A program made the position numbers and the translations under genes. This document shows positions 60,901-64,000 of a stretch of DNA of 64,000 nt, piece by piece. Location: contig DIYI01000003.1 in NCBI GenBank assembly GCA_002428965.1, forward strand, positions 107,058 to 171,057, read 5' to 3'. The stretch is from Jejuia sp. UBA6058. Its GTDB lineage: Bacteria; Bacteroidota; Bacteroidia; Flavobacteriales; Flavobacteriaceae. Below the pieces are notes generated by a model. It worked only from the letters and a program-made list of their open reading frames with translations, was not told where the DNA came from and did no database searches. How positions within the stretch are numbered: the first letter of the stretch is position 1; every line of letters begins with the position of its first letter.

Positions 60901-61382
60901 ACCGACTCCATATATTTAGGTTCGTAGGTAATGTATGGATCGTCCATATCCACCCAGTAGCCCATTTTTTCGGTAAGGTCGTTCCAAACGTCAGTATATT
61001 TCATCACCGCCTTTCTACAAGCCGCATTGTAATCTTCAACTGAAATGGTTTTACCAATATCTTCTTTGGTAATGCCTAGTTCTTTTTCTACACCCAATTC
61101 TATAGGCAACCCATGAGTATCCCAACCTGCTTTACGCTTAACTTGGTAACCCTTCATAGTTTTATATCTAGGAAAAATATCCTTAATGGCTCGTGCTAAA
61201 ACGTGATGTACTCCTGGAAGTCCGTTCGCCGATGGCGGCCCTTCATAAAACACATAAGGTTCGCTACCTTCTCTTGTAGAAACACTTTTCTCAAAAACGT
61301 TATTTTCTTGCCAATAGTTAAGAATTTCTTCCGCTACTTTTGGTAAGTCAAGTCCTTTATATTCAGCAAATTTAGTGCTCAT
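57978..61382 (-). CDS. ileS: Isoleucine--tRNA ligase (IleRS2 type, GxHH signature)
   Basis: The 1134-residue class I synthetase is of the long, eukaryote-like kind. The HIGH-type motif reads EGPPSANGLPGVHHVLAR: residues 57-60 are Gly-Val-His-His, so the order is GxHH rather than HxGH. The second signature is KMSKRLGNAVDP (KMSKR). The CP1 editing region (TTPWTLPSNTALTVGP) and the tRNA-binding C-terminal half are present. IleRS2 enzymes are less sensitive to mupirocin, and a GxHH form has been linked to very strong resistance. It heads the ileS-DksA-like-lspA run and is preceded by the terminator of the next gene. Confidence 0.95.
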   Translation of the reverse strand: MSTKFAEYKGLDLPKVAEEILNYWQENNVFEKSVSTREGSEPYVFYEGPPSANGLPGVHHVLARAIKDIFPRYKTMKGYQVKRKAGWDTHGLPIELGVEKELGITKEDIGKTISVEDYNAACRKAVMKYTDVWNDLTEKMGYWVDMDDPYITYEPKYMESVWWLLKQIYDKNLLYKGYTIQPYSPKAGTGLSSHELNQPGTYQDVTDTTIVAQFKANPESLPEFLQNEGDIHFLAWTTTPWTLPSNTALTVGPKIVYVLVETYNQYTFAPMNVVLAKKLVNYQFSGKFTQVEEKSELLNYKSGDKKIPYYVVKEFVGKDLVGITYEQLLPYALPNDNPENAFRVISGDFVTTEDGTGIVHTAPTFGADDALVAKQATPEVPPMLVKDDNGNLVPLVDLQGRFRPELQELAGKYVKNEYYIDGDAPERSVDIEIAIKLKEENKAFKVEKYKHSYPNCWRTDKPILYYPLDSWFIKVTDVKDRMFELNETINWKPKATGTGRFGNWLANANDWNLSRSRYWGIPLPIWRAEDGKEELCIGSVEELKAEMAKAVEAGVLEKDIFADFEVGNNADENYAKLDLHKNIVDEITLVSPSGKPMKRESDLIDVWFDSGSMPYAQWHYPFENKEFIDEGVTFPANFIAEGVDQTRGWFYTLHAIGTMVFDSIAYKNVVSNGLVLDKNGQKMSKRLGNAVDPFETLGTYGADATRWYMISNANPWDNLKFDLDGVEEVKRKFFGTLYNTYSFFSLYTNLDNFNYSEADIPLKDRPELDRWILSELHTLIQNVDAYYTDYEPTKAARAISDFTQDYLSNWYVRLSRRRFWKGDYETNKISAYQTLYTCMTTIAKLGAPIAPFFMDRLYLDLNAVTKKETFESVHLSEFPMYDESYVDKSLERKMEAAQTISSLVLSLRAKEKIKVRQPLQKIMIPIDNAQQKEEILAVSNLIKHEVNVKVVELLEDASDILVKQIKPNFKALGPRFGRDMKAIAGVIMNFTAEDINKVEQNGNFDVEINGKNIILGLEDVEITSQDIEGWLVANEGALTVALDVTITDDLRREGIARELVNRIQNLRKDSGFEVTDRIDVKLQKDEQLKQAVDSNIEYIKTETLTEKLEIIDQISNGIDIAFDDVNTKLFITKH

Positions 61383-61448
61383 TTATGCTCAAATCTTATA
61401 AGATCGCGAATTTAATGAATTATCTTAAATTTTTCTGATTAAAATAGA

Positions 61449-61478
61449 AAAAAGCCACTCAATATTGAATGACTTTTT
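61449..61478 (-). terminator. Hairpin terminator downstream of the TSP3/LamG gene
   Basis: The stem 61449-61461 against 61466-61478 is continuous on minus-strand RNA with two G-U wobbles (positions 61458/61469 and 61455/61472), which would be mismatches on the plus strand. This supports termination of the minus-strand gene at 61543-63624. Confidence 0.7.
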
Positions 61479-61542
61479 CATTTTGGTTGATTACGTTTGG
61501 TAGGCGATTTTTTTGTTGTTTAGACGCTTTAAAAAATATTAA

Positions 61543-63624
61543 CTATTCTTCTTTAAGTTCTTCAATGTTCCCTATGAAGGTTGCTCCATTTTTGTCTAAA
61601 TCTTTAAAGTCTATAATACCGTTTCTTAAGACTTGACCATATGAAGAAGCCACAAATTGAGTTGTTTGTGCGCCTTTATAGAGTTTAGAGGTTCCATTAA
61701 AATTCATTGCACCGTTTAATTCTAGATACTTGCTTACAGAAAGCTTAATATCCTCATCTCCAGCGCCAATCGTAAATACAATATCTTTATTTGTGCTATC
61801 TTCCATTCCATTAACAATTATAGCCAAAGCTTCAATACCTTTTTCTTTTTTAGCACTTCCAAGAGTAGATGTAAGATTGGTTAGGATAATATTATGTTTC
61901 AACTCATATATTCCCCATTTATAATTTTCATCGGAATTGGATATATTATCTATAACACCATCTCCAGGAATAGACCATTGCTCTCCGTACAACCAAGTTG
62001 ATTTGTCATGCCAAAATCCGTCTTGCTTTGTTATATATGGCATTGGCGCAGTTTGAATATCTAAACTCGCAATATTTCTAATGAAGCCTGAATTATGATT
62101 ACCTGAGGCATCAACTATATCAAAATTAACAACGTTGTTCATGGTATAATACAACTCTAAATCTTCCCATTTTACGGCTCCTATTTGATGCGGCGTAACA
62201 GCGCCTTTAATAGCGCCTTTATCATTTTTTATTTCTTGAAAAACAATATCTCTTATTTCATTTTCTACCAAAATCGTTTTGAAAAATCTCACTTCATCTA
62301 TGTTCCCAGCATAATATTCTTCTGAATGTTCATGCACTCTTCCCAACATAAATTTTTCCTCCAACTTAGTTACTTCACTATAAAATCCCGTAATATCTTG
62401 TCTACCTGGATAAGCCAAATTTTGACTATGAACCCATTTACCATCAACATATAAAAGGGCTTCGTTTTTTTCAAAATCTACACTTAATGTAATATGACGC
62501 CATATACCTTTTTTGAATACGTTATCTCGTGAAAATGATACAATATGCGAACGATTATAAGGTGTATTAAATTTACCGTATACCTCGAATGTAGACCCTT
62601 TTGATCTTAATTCCAATGCATTATGTTCCCCAAAAAGAAATTGGGAGGTAGTTTCATTATCGTCTGCTTCATTTTTGATCCAACCCATCATGGTAATTCC
62701 ACTGGAATTTGCTTCATTGAATTTTGACATAAGCTGCGGTCCCTGAACATAATCATCAACACCATCAAACTCTAAAGTTGCCGATTTAGGCGGATTAACA
62801 TTAAACACATCCCTAAAATCTACATCTCCACCATTATTTAAATCGCCATCTACATCTCTTAAATCTGCAATTGATTTAATTTTTGAAGTACCTTTTTCTT
62901 TTGCATCAAGTACTCCGTCATTATCACTATCAAAATCTTGAAAATCATAAATACCATCTCGATCGGTATCTGCCACTAGCAATCCATTCCCATAATTAAT
63001 AGAAACTCCTATTGAATTTACAGTTGTAGAAGGTGCTATGTAGCCCAAAGTTGATTGCGCTTCAATATTGTCAATAATGCCATCATTATCTGAATCAGCA
63101 TCCAAAAAATCTGCTCTTTTATCTTTGTCTGTATTGATTGGGGATGTTCCTTCATTAGCGGAAACAGGTATACCAATAGTATGTTTTTTATCTCCAACCT
63201 CTCCATCGGCACGTCCATCATTGTTTTCATCTTTACCACCTGATTCAATCACATCGGCAATACCATCATTATCACTATCTAAATCTAAGTGATTGGGGAT
63301 ACCATCGTTATCACTATCAAGTTTACTGCAAATACCATGTTTATTTAATCTACAGAAATCTGAGTCCTTGTAATTAGGGATGCCGTCATTATCATCATCT
63401 GATGAAGGTTGCATACCAAAAGATTCCTCTAAATCTTTAATACCATCGTTATCATCATCGAGGTCTTTTTCGTCACTAATCCCATCAGCATCGGTATCCG
63501 TGGTTGTGTTTTTTGAGATTTTCTTAGTCTTATGGATATAAGAAGATGCCAATAGCGGCTGAATGTTTAATAAAGTAAGACATAGGAAGCAAAGTAAAGT
63601 GCTTAATTGTAGCTTTGATTTCAT
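61543..63624 (-). CDS. Secreted thrombospondin-type-3/LamG protein with shortened C-terminus
   Basis: The 693-residue protein has a signal peptide (about 1-27, ending LLASS). A long Asp-rich calcium-binding region of thrombospondin type 3 repeats follows (about 42-270, with DTDADGISDEKDLDDDNDG and many SDNDGIxD units). Next is a LamG/concanavalin-like domain (about 280-460, with LEFDGVDDYVQGP and DEVRFFKTILVENEI). The closing section begins FWHDKSTWLYGEQWSIPGDG and stops after FIGNIEELKEE. Relatives usually run on into a longer chain with a T9SS sorting domain, which is absent here. It is probably a surface or secreted adhesin. Export past the outer membrane is unclear without that domain. 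Confidence 0.85.
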   Translation of the reverse strand: MKSKLQLSTLLCFLCLTLLNIQPLLASSYIHKTKKISKNTTTDTDADGISDEKDLDDDNDGIKDLEESFGMQPSSDDDNDGIPNYKDSDFCRLNKHGICSKLDSDNDGIPNHLDLDSDNDGIADVIESGGKDENNDGRADGEVGDKKHTIGIPVSANEGTSPINTDKDKRADFLDADSDNDGIIDNIEAQSTLGYIAPSTTVNSIGVSINYGNGLLVADTDRDGIYDFQDFDSDNDGVLDAKEKGTSKIKSIADLRDVDGDLNNGGDVDFRDVFNVNPPKSATLEFDGVDDYVQGPQLMSKFNEANSSGITMMGWIKNEADDNETTSQFLFGEHNALELRSKGSTFEVYGKFNTPYNRSHIVSFSRDNVFKKGIWRHITLSVDFEKNEALLYVDGKWVHSQNLAYPGRQDITGFYSEVTKLEEKFMLGRVHEHSEEYYAGNIDEVRFFKTILVENEIRDIVFQEIKNDKGAIKGAVTPHQIGAVKWEDLELYYTMNNVVNFDIVDASGNHNSGFIRNIASLDIQTAPMPYITKQDGFWHDKSTWLYGEQWSIPGDGVIDNISNSDENYKWGIYELKHNIILTNLTSTLGSAKKEKGIEALAIIVNGMEDSTNKDIVFTIGAGDEDIKLSVSKYLELNGAMNFNGTSKLYKGAQTTQFVASSYGQVLRNGIIDFKDLDKNGATFIGNIEELKEE

Positions 63625-64000
63625 ATAGGGTAGATTTGGGGCAAATCGGGTTAATGAAAAAAATATTCTAAATGTTATTGTTATAATGGTGTATAACCTA
63701 AAATCTATTGTTCGAATACATCAAAAAAATGATGCTCTAAACGTATCAGACTTATGAAATAATACTGAGGGAAGTGTGTATTTCAGCTAATAATTTTCCA
63801 TACAACTTGGATTAGTTGTTGTATTGCATCAAAACTAGACTAAAAAACTGACAATACCAACTTTTTTGTCGATAAAATGTATATTTTTTACGATTAAATG
63901 TATGTTAAGAAATGAAGAGAATACTTTCGTGTCTTATGAAGTTAATTACTTTAGCAGCCAAAATCGTTTAGTAAGTCTCTAATTAATCACAATTTTCTTG
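63625..64000. other. Upstream region of the last gene, no gene seen
   Basis: These 376 bases lie upstream of the minus-strand TSP3/LamG gene and run to the window edge. They hold a 21-22 bp tandem repeat (63862-63903) and no open frame longer than about 20 codons with coding character. Confidence 0.6.
63862..63903 (-). repeat. 21-22 bp tandem direct repeat, LytTR-site-like
   Basis: Two copies of tttttt-(gt/a)-cgat(a/t)aaatgtat lie at 63862-63882 and 63884-63903, a 21-bp period (two helical turns). Read on the minus strand, each holds ACATTTTAT or ACATTTAAT, which match eight of nine positions of the [TA][AC][CA]GTTN[AG][TG] sequence bound by LytTR regulators such as AgrA. It lies 238-279 bases upstream of the start of the TSP3/LamG gene. 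Confidence 0.5.

Noticed and set aside
62850..63500. Dense repeats of a cat/atc/tat-rich motif on the minus-strand gene.
   Set aside because: They encode Asp-rich thrombospondin type 3 units (SDNDGIxD); the DNA similarity is explained by the protein repeats.
63905..63971. Short plus-strand open frame starting MKRILSCLMKL at the right edge.
   Set aside because: It ends after 19 codons, with no homology or leader worth reporting; it is probably non-coding upstream sequence.

Overview
The window looks like a chromosomal segment of a marine member of the Flavobacteriaceae (phylum Bacteroidota). The evidence is low G+C DNA, starts without clear Shine-Dalgarno sequences, a type IX secretion (T9SS) cargo set, a carboxypeptidase-regulatory-domain TonB receptor, DUF4271/DUF4296 proteins, a Bacteroidota-type LspA and Mrp, and a marine polysaccharide locus with GH117, GH43 and a sulfatase. 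The species cannot be named from the sequence. No rRNA, tRNA, CRISPR array, prophage or intact insertion sequence was seen.

Layout. 1-4 kb: the 3' end of a polysaccharide utilisation locus (GH117 fragment, GH43, S1 sulfatase). 4-7 kb: iron and Fe-S genes (ferritin, ferredoxin, Nfu, Mrp). 7-12.7 kb: a small lipoprotein, a trmB-LysE-ATL operon, a glycosyltransferase and a PhoB/PhoR-like two-component pair. 12.8-14.3 kb: two T9SS proteins, one almost nothing but a sorting domain. 14.3-22.4 kb: a LuxE-like protein, YHS protein, tyrS, an epimerase, dpm1-like/pyrC/DUF4296, DUF4271 and hemD. 22.4-30.7 kb: RhaT-like symporter, prolyl oligopeptidase, pckA, DUF423, saccharopine dehydrogenase, Lrp. 30.8-34.8 kb: glycyl-tRNA synthetase, ComF, an Ig-like lipoprotein. 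34.9-40.9 kb: a surface cluster of TonB receptor, a lipoprotein built from about five copies of an unrecognised 90-residue repeat, and a multidomain endonuclease I lipoprotein. 41-49 kb: pgi, M23 peptidase, kynA, DUF3108, beta-barrel, hpd and hmgA. 49.4-54.4 kb: patatin/BamA-type protein, a propeller-like unknown, uvrC. 54.5-56.9 kb: RimK, a succinylglutamate desuccinylase-like protein and 5-formyl-THF cyclo-ligase. 56.9-63.6 kb: lspA, a DksA-fold protein, ileS and a thrombospondin-type-3/LamG secreted protein.

How the genes work together. Most of the window is housekeeping in short operons closed by strong hairpin terminators. The accessory themes are use of marine polysaccharides, surface and secreted proteins, and oxidative breakdown of Trp, Tyr/Phe and Lys (kynA, hpd, hmgA, saccharopine dehydrogenase with a neighbouring Lrp regulator, feeding gluconeogenesis through pckA).

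The most notable signals are: (i) three copies of a REP-like palindromic element in intergenic gaps; (ii) the TonB receptor with its repeat lipoprotein; (iii) an isoleucyl-tRNA synthetase carrying a swapped GxHH signature; (iv) a run of conserved enzymes missing a textbook metal or cluster ligand (Mrp, dihydroorotase, M23 peptidase, DksA-like); and (v) a 21-bp tandem operator-like repeat upstream of the last gene.
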